Source: Corinectria fuckeliana | Lineage: Eukaryota; Ascomycota; Sordariomycetes; Hypocreales; Nectriaceae | Direction: 5' to 3' | Assembly: GCA_019137255.1 (NCBI GenBank) | Contig: WPDH01000414.1 | Span: forward strand, 1-64,000 | DNA length: 64,000 bases | Shown: positions 12,686 through 21,335 of the stretch, one piece after another | Numbering within the stretch: the first letter of the stretch is position 1 | Layout of the letters: each line of letters begins with the position of its first letter | Program-made: the position numbers and the translations under genes | The notes under the pieces: generated by a model | What the model was told of the DNA's origin: nothing | The model's input: the letters and a program-made list of their open reading frames with translations, nothing else | Databases searched by the model: none

Positions 12686-15172
12686 ATGGCATCGCTCAAA
12701 GAAAAGACGGCCTTCTTCAACCAGCTCAAGCCGCTGTATAGCGACGACGAGTTCGACGCGGAAGAGCTAGGTGAACGGAAGCGATGCCGCAGCTTCTTCA
12801 GGGACAAACCGGCGCCATCACCGTCGCCCGGTCGTCAACAACGGGTGGTGCTGGACCTTACCGAAGACGAACTCCCGGAGGTTGAACCTCAGCCCAAAAG
12901 GGTCGCCTCGGCGCCGATGCCGTTTCCAAGCGGCGGCGGCGCGCAGACCATCAAGGGCACGCCTTTGGCTGCGTTCAGACGCAAGGGAAGACTCGGCTCG
13001 TTGATGGACGCGCAGAGTCCTGATGTTATTCTGGTCGACGACACGCCTATCCCCGACTCCAACAGACCCGCTCAGAGACGAAGGATCTCTAGAAGCGACT
13101 CCACGCCGGCGTTGCCTTCGAAACGGCATCTAGGAAGCGCAGGAGAAGACTCGCCATCGCCCAGCATCGCCATGAAGAAGCGGAAGCGAGAGCCTACGCT
13201 GAGACTACGGCCGGAGAGCGAGCAGCTCTTCAAGGAGCTGTCGTTTTTCTACGTCCCGGACAACGATATTGCGCCTGCCCGGCGGCTGAGGATCACCAAG
13301 GCTAAAGAGTTCGGCGCCACTTGGACGAGGAACCCCGGCGACGCGACTCACGTTATCGTGGAGAAGAGCATCGCGTTCAGAGATGTCGAGGGCGTCCTGA
13401 AAAGCGCCAGCACCATTCTCCCGCCCAAGGTGGTCAACGAGGACTACCCCATCGACTGCATCCAGTTCAAGGCGCTTCTTGAGTGGAACCAGAAGAAATA
13501 CCAGCTTACAGGCCAACCTGTGGTGGAAGATGCAGATATACCCTTGACGGCACCGTCTAGTTCAAGTAAATCGGCCATTTCTCTACAGCTCAAACCACCA
13601 CAGAGCAACCCAAAAAGATGGGATTTTGTGGCCCCGAGTGACACACCGGTCAGGGGCGAGGAGTCTTCGCAGCTTAGTCGCGTCGCTCTGACGCCAATGC
13701 CCACAGAATCCCAGCCCGTTGTTTTCGATTTGGAAGCCATCGTAGCGTCTCCCAAGGACGCATTAGACGATGAAGCGACAGAGCACGAAGGTACGAATTG
13801 CAATCAGAATTCAGCAGGCAAGGAGGTTGGGAACAACGTCGGCACAAAACCAAGAACTACCCAAACGGCACCGATGGGAGATGATGAGCCAGAGGATGAG
13901 CTTACGGAGTACATCAATTTGATGCAGGAGTACAAAGACCTGCCCTTAGACGTGGAGGAAGACGGTGCTCACTCCGTGCTAGAGGCGGCGGACGTCTCGG
14001 ATGCGGTCGAAGCGTCGGGTTCCGACGACGAGCGGGTCGAACAAAGCAAACTCGCCAAGAGGAAAACGCGATCCGGCCGCAAGGAAATGGCTTTTGAGGA
14101 CCGGTTCACGTGCAACTCGGCCGGGGCCAAGGACGCCAAGGCGGGGAACCCCAACACCCGTACCATTGAAGTGCTGCAGCTCATGGCTGATTACTACGAT
14201 CGAGTCAACGACAACTGGCGGACGATGGCTTACCGCAAGGCCATCAGCACGCTGAAGCGTCAGGACGCCAAGGTGACGATGGAAGCAGAGGCGGTTCGGC
14301 TCCCCTGCATCGGGCAGCGCCTGGCGCAGAAGATTGAAGAGATTGCCACGACGGACCGGCTGCAGCGGCTCGAGTACGCGCAGGACGAGCCCATGGCCAA
14401 GCCGCTCCAGCTCTTCCTGGGCATCTACGGCGTGGGGAACCGCCAGGCTCAGCAATGGATCGCCCAGGGGTTCCGGACGCTGGAGGACCTGAAGGAGAAG
14501 GCGAGCCTCACGCGGAACCAGTTGGTCGGGGTCGACCACTACGACGACCTCAACACCCGGATACCGCGGCGCGAAATCGAGGCTCTGGGCGCAGTGGTGC
14601 AGAGGGCCGCCCTGAAGGTCGACCCGCAGCTGCAGCTCATCATCGGGGGAAGCTACCGAAGGGGCGCAGAGTCGTCGGGAGACATTGACTTGATCGTCAC
14701 CAAGCCCGACACGGAGTCGTCCGGGGAGCTGCGGCTGGCCCTGGACGAGCTCGTCCGGCGCCTCGAGGCGGACAGGTTCCTCGTCGCCAGGCTGGCATCG
14801 TCGAGGACGGCCAGCGAGGGCAGCAAGTGGCACGGGTGCTGCGTGCTGCCGCGGATGGTTGGCGGGTTCAACGACGACGACAGCAGCTACCGGGCGACGT
14901 GGCGGCGGATCGACTTCTTGCTGGTGCCCGAGGCGGAGATGGGGGCGGCGCTCATCTACTTTACGGGCAACGACATCTTCAACCGCAGCGTGCGGCTGCT
15001 GGCGTCCAAGAAGGGCATGCGGCTGAACCAGCGCGGGCTGTACAGGGACGTGATGCGCGGGCCGCAGCGGGCCAAGGTGACGGAGGGGGAGCTGGTGGAG
15101 GGACGGGACGAGCGGAGGATTTTCGAGGTTCTGGGCGTCAAGTGGCGAGAGCCTCATGAGAGGTGGTGTTGA
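12686..15172 (+). CDS. POL4: DNA polymerase family X (Pol IV / lambda-mu type)
   Basis: A single exon codes for 828 aa. It is a nuclear gap-filling polymerase acting in base excision repair and non-homologous end joining. Domains in order: disordered N-terminus with a basic patch KKRKREP near residue 155; BRCT domain about 180-272 (ends near the CIQFKALLEW segment); an acidic linker; the 8-kDa helix-hairpin-helix lyase domain from about 488; the fingers/palm with GGSYRRGAESSGDIDL, giving catalytic Asp666 and Asp668; and RRIDFLLV with the third Asp at 743. The thumb carries the typical YFTGNDIFNRSVRLLA segment. All three metal-binding aspartates are present, so the enzyme is probably active. 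The ATG is the first in frame and follows a pyrimidine/purine-mixed promoter. The BRCT plus lyase plus polymerase order matches Pol lambda/Pol4; pol mu cannot be excluded. Confidence 0.95.
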   Translation: MASLKEKTAFFNQLKPLYSDDEFDAEELGERKRCRSFFRDKPAPSPSPGRQQRVVLDLTEDELPEVEPQPKRVASAPMPFPSGGGAQTIKGTPLAAFRRKGRLGSLMDAQSPDVILVDDTPIPDSNRPAQRRRISRSDSTPALPSKRHLGSAGEDSPSPSIAMKKRKREPTLRLRPESEQLFKELSFFYVPDNDIAPARRLRITKAKEFGATWTRNPGDATHVIVEKSIAFRDVEGVLKSASTILPPKVVNEDYPIDCIQFKALLEWNQKKYQLTGQPVVEDADIPLTAPSSSSKSAISLQLKPPQSNPKRWDFVAPSDTPVRGEESSQLSRVALTPMPTESQPVVFDLEAIVASPKDALDDEATEHEGTNCNQNSAGKEVGNNVGTKPRTTQTAPMGDDEPEDELTEYINLMQEYKDLPLDVEEDGAHSVLEAADVSDAVEASGSDDERVEQSKLAKRKTRSGRKEMAFEDRFTCNSAGAKDAKAGNPNTRTIEVLQLMADYYDRVNDNWRTMAYRKAISTLKRQDAKVTMEAEAVRLPCIGQRLAQKIEEIATTDRLQRLEYAQDEPMAKPLQLFLGIYGVGNRQAQQWIAQGFRTLEDLKEKASLTRNQLVGVDHYDDLNTRIPRREIEALGAVVQRAALKVDPQLQLIIGGSYRRGAESSGDIDLIVTKPDTESSGELRLALDELVRRLEADRFLVARLASSRTASEGSKWHGCCVLPRMVGGFNDDDSSYRATWRRIDFLLVPEAEMGAALIYFTGNDIFNRSVRLLASKKGMRLNQRGLYRDVMRGPQRAKVTEGELVEGRDERRIFEVLGVKWREPHERWC

Positions 15173-15194
15173 TGATGATGATGATGATGATGAT
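15171..15194 (+). repeat. (GAT)8 microsatellite overlapping the POL4 stop codon
   Basis: Eight perfect GAT units begin inside the stop codon of the polymerase gene (TGA at 15170-15172). Slippage here would not alter the protein but changes the 3' UTR. Confidence 0.9.
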
Positions 15195-15944
15195 GAGAGG
15201 GAGGTGATTTTGGTATAGTGCTGCAAGACTGTAGTACTGTATAAGTTGGATCGTGATCATGTCATTGGATGGAGTTGGCCCAAATGGGCTTCTTTTGGGT
15301 AAATCGGGACCCTAGAAGGAGAAAGATGCCAATACGGACCGGACGTCCATCCGCATTACCGGTCGTCCGTCTACTTCCCCAGGATCTAGATCTACCTTGG
15401 CTTCCGTCGACCCGTATTCCGGATCACATGCTAAACTTCCTTCATATGTACAAATGACAAATGCGAGTGCATGCACACACCCAAAGCGTCCGGGCCCCTG
15501 CGTCATAGGCCCGTGGCGGGGATGCCGGCTCTAGCCTGCCATTCTCCGCAACACAAGCCGATACGTACTCCGTACTTAGGCCGAGGCTTGAACAGGTGAC
15601 ATCCACATCGCAATCGAATCGGGGCCGGCTCTTCTGCCTCGGGATCTTGCAAGTCGAAACCTCCCCCCCAAACTCAAGGGCGTCTGTCTTCTCCCTTCTC
15701 TACAACCCTCCCCCGCCAAAAAAACAAGCAACATATCACCATCGCTCTCTTTCTGTGCATCTTCCATTCAGAAAGAAAAAGCAAGGAACAAAAGAAAAAG
15801 GCTTCTCCTGGTCCCGATGCCGTGGTGAATCCCTCCCTCCCGCTCAGCTTTCCCAGCTCGCCAACCACCCACCCGCCTTAGCTTTCACGCCTGTTTATTC
15901 ATTCATTTATTTTTGCCGAGGCTGGAAGCCCCCGTTGCGGCACC
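15195..15944. other. Intergenic
   Basis: No gene is seen. A CT-rich and A-rich segment from about 15660 to 15930 precedes the next ATG and looks like the promoter and leader of the Pmp24-type gene. Confidence 0.5.
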
Positions 15945-16927
15945 ATGGCGTCGCAAGCCCTCGAGGGGCTCAAGGTATTTCACTTCCGCGATGCCATGTC
16001 CGGCGGTTGGGCGCACGCAGCAAGTTGGCTGACGGTATGCAGAACGCGCTGGAGGCCATTGTCCGGGACCCGCGATACCACGACGTGCTGTCGCTCGTCA
16101 AGACGGCGCGCAATGGCGCCGTCTACGGAAGCAAGGTGCGGTTTCCGCATGCGCTGGTGTGAGTGCCGTCCCCGATCGCCTGCTGCCTCGACCTCGTTGC
16201 TGACTTGCTTTGCTTTCGTCTGTAGTATGATCTTCCTCTTCCGCTCCGGATCGTACGTCCAACCTCTTCCTCCGCCGCCGCCATTTACCGAATCAAGCTC
16301 CTCCGGTCGCCCGTGAACAATTGTGCTGATGCGTGTGGCTGTATAGATTCCGTCACAAGGCCCAGCTGGTCCTGCGAGCGACTAGGCACCATGCCAGTAA
16401 CCTGGCACGGTTCGCCGTCATCTACAAGCTGACGATGCTTGCGCTCAAGAACTTGGGCTCGACGCCCGGCAAAGAGGGTAGCTACACCTCCTCTCGACCC
16501 TGACACTTGTACCGTACTGCAGACGGGATGCTGACCGCGTTGCGACGCAGGGACGTACGACTCCTTCTTCGGCGGTCTCGTGGGCGGCTACTTTGTTTTC
16601 GGCGGACGCTCCAAGCGGACCGGCAAGATCTCGTCGGTCAACCAGCAGATCGTCATCTACGTCTTCGCCCGCGTGGTGCTGGCGCTGGCGCGCATCGCCG
16701 TCAAGCCGGGCGTCGGCTTCCCCGGGGTGTCGTCGGAGCCGCTGCACTCGGCCATCAACCACTACGCGTGGCCGGCGTTTGCGTCGCTGTCGTGGGCCAT
16801 GGTGATGCTCGTCTTCCGCTACCACCCGGAGGACCTACAGTCGAGCCTGCGCAACAGCATGACGTACATCTACAAGGAATGCAACGACTTCGACTCGCTC
16901 CGGACCCTGGTTTGGCACAACAAATAG
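15945..16927 (+). CDS. PXMP4: Peroxisomal membrane protein 4 (Pmp24), Tim17/22/23 superfamily
   Basis: Five exons are inferred: 15945-15974, 16043-16158, 16226-16252, 16347-16477 and 16551-16927; introns are 68, 67, 94 and 73 nt. The product is about 226 aa, as expected for the family. The spliced protein reads through with typical Pmp24 sequence: NALEAIVRDPRYHDVLSLVK near the N-terminus, GAVYGSKVRFPHALVM, the glycine-rich FFGGLVGGYFVFGG membrane segment, and a conserved C-terminal part ending TLVWHNK. Family members are integral peroxisomal membrane proteins of unclear transport role. The third exon is only 27 nt and the first 30 nt, so automatic annotation may miss them. Gene lies in tandem with POL4 upstream and CSN4 downstream with no sign of co-regulation. 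Confidence 0.92.
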
Positions 16928-17667
16928 ACGCGGGCTTTGCGCGAAGACGGGAACCGCCGGCTGCGGGCCTGTGGGCTATCGATTTGGTTTCTGTCTTACC
17001 CTGGTATGCTGGGCGTTCTTTTGGCGTAGCTGTTTGTTTGTGCGCTAGTCTTCCGTTCTTTGAGAAGGACGTGTTGGGACTTTGGAGGGAGCATTCACAT
17101 GGAGGACTTCCATCGGCACTGGGAAGGGGGACTTAGAAGGTCGCCGGATCAGACGAGGCCACAACATGGCCTTTGCATGTGAGGTTAGCTAGGTGGTTAT
17201 GACATAACCCATCAGGGATATGACGATTTATTATCAGCCCGTAACCAGAGCAGCGAATCTACTTTACGAAGCCGAATCGTGGTGACGGATCTCAATACTA
17301 AAGTCGGTACCGAGACTAGCAGAGCATCCACGGGTAGGTACTAGGCCTAAGTAATTAGCTACCGCGGAACTACCCCGCTAAATAAATCACGGAGCTCTCT
17401 CTCTCCCCCACCCTCGGAACCTCTACCCACCTACTTACTACCTAAGGTATCTTGATCTCACATCACCCTACCTCGCTTCTGTCACCAGCGACCTCCAATA
17501 AACGCCTGACTCCAGCAGAACCTCGCAACTCTGCTCCAACTTACATTCGACGACCAAAGAGTGGCGAGAGACGATTGACAATCAAACCAACCAAGCAGCC
17601 ATCAACGACTGACGATCAACGACCGATCAACGACCGATCAACGACACAAAAAGACGGACCAACCGCC
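16928..17667. other. Intergenic with 11-bp tandem repeats in the CSN4 leader
   Basis: No gene is seen. Just before the CSN4 start, three perfect copies of the 11-mer cgatcaacgac run head to tail at 17613-17645, preceded by a partial copy at 17601. CT-rich and ACC-rich tracts at 17395-17450 probably belong to the promoter. Confidence 0.6.
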
Positions 17668-19001
17668 ATGGCGCCCAACTCCAAGGTCGCCGAGGCCCTC
17701 GCGCGCGCCCAGTCAGCCGCCGGCGAAAAGGGCCCCCTCTACGAACAGCTCCTCGCCGAGATCAAGACGCTCTCGTCGCCCACGTCAGCCATCGACGACC
17801 TCAACGCCGTCGTCGACTCCTTCTTCGGCCAGGGCCTCGGCGTCGTGGCCACCCGTTCCGTCCTGACCGCCTTCGTCGCCACTCTCAAGGACCTCAAGAA
17901 CGAGGGCATGTGGATCGAGGTCGGCAACCGCACCCTGCAGACCCTCTCGGCCCAGCCCTCGTCGTCGTCGTTCCTCGACGCCGGAGCCACCCTCCGCGAG
18001 CTCGTCGCCACCGCCCACGAGAACAACGAGGACTTCCTCGACGCCGCCAAGACCTTGGCCGATATCCCCCTCGACAGCTCGCAGCGCAAGGTCACCGACG
18101 AGGAAAAGGCCCGCACCTGGGTCCGCATCGTCCGCAACTATCTCGAGGTCGACGACTCCACCGCCGCCGAGGTCTACATCAACAAGCTCAAGAACATCAT
18201 GCACGATGTGCCCGACCAGGACCTCAACCTGCACTTCAAGCTCTCCCAGGCCCGCATCCTGGATGCCAAGCGAGACTTCCTGGGCGCCTCGCAGCGATAC
18301 CACGAGATTAGCTTCTCCCCGACCATTTCCGAGGAGGAACGCCTGCACACCCTAAGCATGAGCGTCAAGTGCGCCGTCCTCGCCCCGGCGGGCCCGATGC
18401 GGAGTCGAACCCTCGGACGCCTGTACAAGGACGAGCGCTCCGTGCAGCTAGACGAGTTTGGTATCCTGGAGAAGATGTTCCTCGACCGCCTACTATCACC
18501 CGAGGAAGTCGACAAGTTTGCCGAGGGCCTGCAGCCGCACCAGCTAGCCACCACCTCGGACGGCTCGACGGTTCTTGCCAAGGCCGTCGTTGAGCACAAC
18601 CTCCTGGGAGCCTCCAGGCTGTACAGCAACATCCGCTTCGAGGCTCTCGGGCTACTCCTAGGCCTGGACGCCGACAAGGCGGAGGAGACTACGGCACGCA
18701 TGATTGAGCAGGGCCGACTGGTGGGCCGGATGGACCAGCTTGACGGCATCGTGTGGTTCGAGGGCGGCGAGGCATCCGGGGAGAGGGGAAGCGGTAGCGC
18801 CGAGGTGATTGTGGGCAAGGAGATGCGGAAGTGGGACGCCAACGTCGAGAGCTTGGCCGAGGAGGTGGAGAAGGTCACCAACGCATTGCAAAAGGAGTTT
18901 CCTGTAAGTTCCTTCAAAAGTGCTCATCAGACATTGTACCGAATCCAGATCCCGCTAACTCTATCTACAAGGAATTCGTGGCCGCGAATCTCGTCGTATG
19001 A
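17668..19001 (+). CDS. CSN4: COP9 signalosome complex subunit 4
   Basis: Two exons, 17668-18903 and 18972-19001, with a 68-nt intron (GTAAGT donor, GCTAAC branch, AAG acceptor); product 421 aa, normal for CSN4. The last exon encodes only nine residues (EFVAANLVV) plus the stop. The protein is helical throughout, with the PCI region in the C-terminal half; characteristic segments are KARTWVRIVRNYLEVDD, FLGASQRYHEIS and FGILEKMFLDRLLSPEEVDK, followed by VVEHNLLGASRLYSNI and the LDGIVWFEGG motif before a C-terminal helix. CSN4 is a scaffold subunit of the COP9 signalosome, which removes NEDD8 from cullins in the nucleus and cytoplasm and in fungi controls development and light response. The start is the only ATG in frame with a good Kozak context (CCGCCATGG). 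The gene is convergent with the SGNH hydrolase, 160 bp apart. Confidence 0.95.
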
Positions 19002-19161
19002 AAGGAACAACACAAACAGGAAGCCTGCATTGTACTTGGCGTTTGGGGGGAGTTGGGAGACAGGGTGTTATCCAGGAGAGGGGGGCCTTTTTCTCCTGTC
19101 GAAGGTATAGCACGAGGGAGTCATTGGGGAGTTTAGGCTGGCATGGTCGAAGACTTCAAAT

Positions 19162-20226
19162 TCAGTCGAGGTCTTTCTTTCTGATGACCACGTATCCCTC
19201 TTGGATATTTCGGGGGTTCCCGATCTCCTCCTCGAAAGCCATGTCATCCATGGCCTGGCTAGAGGAATCCCTCTGAGCTTTTGAGGTTGCTTGCTCCGGA
19301 AATGCCTCCTGTAGGATGATGCGCAGCAGGGCATTGGCAATGTGGTCTCCCATCCAGTCGTACCCGTCGTCCCGCAGGTGTAGGCCGTCATCCCAGTACT
19401 TCTCGCGCTCACGCTCGGAGAGGGAGTGATACGGGATGTGAGATTTGAGGTCAAAGGAGTAGCTGTGGAAAGGGTTAGGTTCGGACGTCGGAGATGTTTC
19501 CCACGCCGGGCCTGCGAGGACGGACGGGCTGGATAGGTAGGTAGCTTACTAGTTGGGTTGCTGGTGAGCCATGATGCTGCGGTTCAGGTCATCTCGTCGC
19601 CGGACGAGCTTCTCGGACCTGGCCTCGCATTCCGGGACGGTGAGAGCGAGGACTTTGCTTCCCTTGGAGAGGGGGATGTTCCAGACATTCTGGAGACACT
19701 CGTATATGGATGCGGGGGAGATGCTGTATGCCAGGTCACTGTGGTGGTAGAGGCACAAGCAGTAGATTAGACGCTAGTCGGGATAGAGTAGATGAGGTAG
19801 GATGAAGGGGAAACGTACTTGGTTCCAGCCAGGACGATGACCCAGTCAAATGTGTGTTTGTTGCCTTTGAAATCAGGGATCGACAAAGTCAGCGATGTTT
19901 GCAACTGATGCAGGGTATTGAGATGTTCGGAGGAAGGGATCGTTCTTGGCGGCGGGGAGTAATCGACGACGCGAGAAGGAAGCAAATAACCAAACGCACC
20001 CACACCACTTACATTCTACTCTCATGCGCTCGGCGAAGCGCTCAAAGGTAGCGACGTCGCCGGGCACGCCGTTGGTGACCGTCTCGACATGGACGTTAGG
20101 AAGCGCGCCGGTGAGCCGGTCCTCGAGCTTGAGCGAGTAGGGGTGCGAGTCCATGCCGAAGCAGAAGTAGCCCGAGGTCAGCGAGTCGCCGAAGCAGAGG
20201 ATGCGCAGGCGTTTGGGAGGAGCCAT
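19162..20226 (-). CDS. GDSL/SGNH-family hydrolase (esterase/lipase-like)
   Basis: Four exons on the minus strand: 20226-20013, 19864-19819, 19738-19550 and 19462-19162; introns of 148, 80 and 87 nt; product about 249 aa. All SGNH blocks appear after splicing: block I FGDSLTSG with the nucleophile Ser15, block II Gly in VTNGVPGD, block III GTND across the exon 2-3 junction, and block V DGLHLRDDGYDWMG with the catalytic Asp and His. No signal peptide is visible, which suggests an intracellular enzyme; substrates of such fungal SGNH hydrolases are usually unknown acyl esters. The first intron acceptor is chosen because the other AG sites give stop codons. The 46-nt second exon could be overlooked by software. 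Confidence 0.9.
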
Positions 20227-20977
20227 GGTTCTTTGCTGTTGTTTGTGGTGAGATCTGGAAAACGGTTCCGAAGTTGATTGTGATGTGATGTGGCGATGCG
20301 ATGGGGTTTTGGTTGGGAGGATTATGCTGGTGGATGGATGATGGGGAATGGATGGGAGAGGGAGGAATGGATGCGGCTGGAGAGAGGTGGTGAGTACATG
20401 TGGTGTGCCTTTGGAGTCCGTTCAGCACGGCACGGCAGGCAGCAGAGGGCCACAGAAGTCGCAGCATGCAAGACATGCAGCGTCGTGCAAGAGTTACATA
20501 CGAGCTTCATCAGCGGACCCTTTAGGGTAGCTCTCTTAAGTTACGACATAAAATCTCGCCTCTTCTTGTAAATAGCTGAACCTTTCAAGGCACCTTGACT
20601 ACCAATGCAACGGGGTATCTTAGTAAAGGATCTCAAGGCCTCGCGGTAGAACGGGATACGGATCTATGTCGTGTCTGCAAATTCAAGCCTACACCTAGTG
20701 ATTATGTACTGTAAGTACCAACCTGAATTTCTGTTCACGACGACTACAACCTCCACTGCAAATATGCCATTTATTCTTGGTTGCTTCCCAATCAAGTACT
20801 TAGTCCCCCCTCCCCCATTTTTCTTCATGTCGACAGCATACCTACCCAGCACAAACTCACCCGCGAAAACCAGCGCATAATTAATTACCTCTTACTTCAA
20901 AAGTATGCCAGAACGGGAGAAACAGCGCCTTAAAAGATCACAGGGAGCCCCCCCTAAAAAAAACCCCAAAAAGATAT
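20227..20977. other. Intergenic between the SGNH hydrolase and the tRNA
   Basis: The first 180 bases are the probable promoter of the minus-strand hydrolase (CT/CCA-rich on the minus strand). The rest is more AT-rich, and no gene is seen. An A-run at about 20957-20973 lies on the 3' side of the minus-strand tRNA; read on the minus strand it is a T-run, suiting a polymerase III terminator. Confidence 0.5.
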
Positions 20978-21077
20978 TGATAAGACTGGGACTTGAACCC
21001 AGGAGGATTGCTCCACCAGGAAATTGGTGTTAAGGTTAACCTTAACCTGGCGCCATAACCAACTCGGCCATCTTACC
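20978..21077 (-). tRNA. tRNA-Leu (anticodon AAG) with an 18-nt intron
   Basis: The minus strand folds into a complete cloverleaf. The acceptor stem GGTAAGA pairs with TCTTATC (one G-T pair). The D arm is GCC/GGC, the anticodon stem CCAGG/CCTGG, the T arm CTGGG-TTCAAGT-CCCAG, and there is a long variable arm typical of leucine tRNA. The anticodon AAG lies at 21043-21041. An 18-nt intron (21039-21022) sits one base 3' of the anticodon, the canonical nuclear position. The discriminator base is A, as expected for leucine. Confidence 0.95.
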
Positions 21078-21335
21078 ATAAGCTAGTGCCTATTGATGCA
21101 AGGGCTTCTCTAATTTGGCTATGTAAGGCTTCTGCTCACGCTACCTTGGACAATACAACTAGGGTCCAGTGTACCAGCAACAACACCCATTCTTAGTTGG
21201 AACATATTATGACCTTTTACCTCGTTCGTTTATTATCCGTAATTTCCCTACCTGTCCCCAACTTGATGAAACCAAATAAAACCCATCATGGTATTTTTAC
21301 ACTGTACATATCAACAATCCCTTTCCCGAACCGCC

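Noticed and set aside
13979..15226. Minus-strand frame of 415 codons opposite polymerase X
   Set aside because: It is an antisense shadow of the polymerase domain.
16507..17136. Plus-strand frame overlapping the last exon of the Pmp24-type gene
   Set aside because: It is a different-frame shadow of the conserved exon, rich in Arg and Ala as expected from GC-rich coding sequence.
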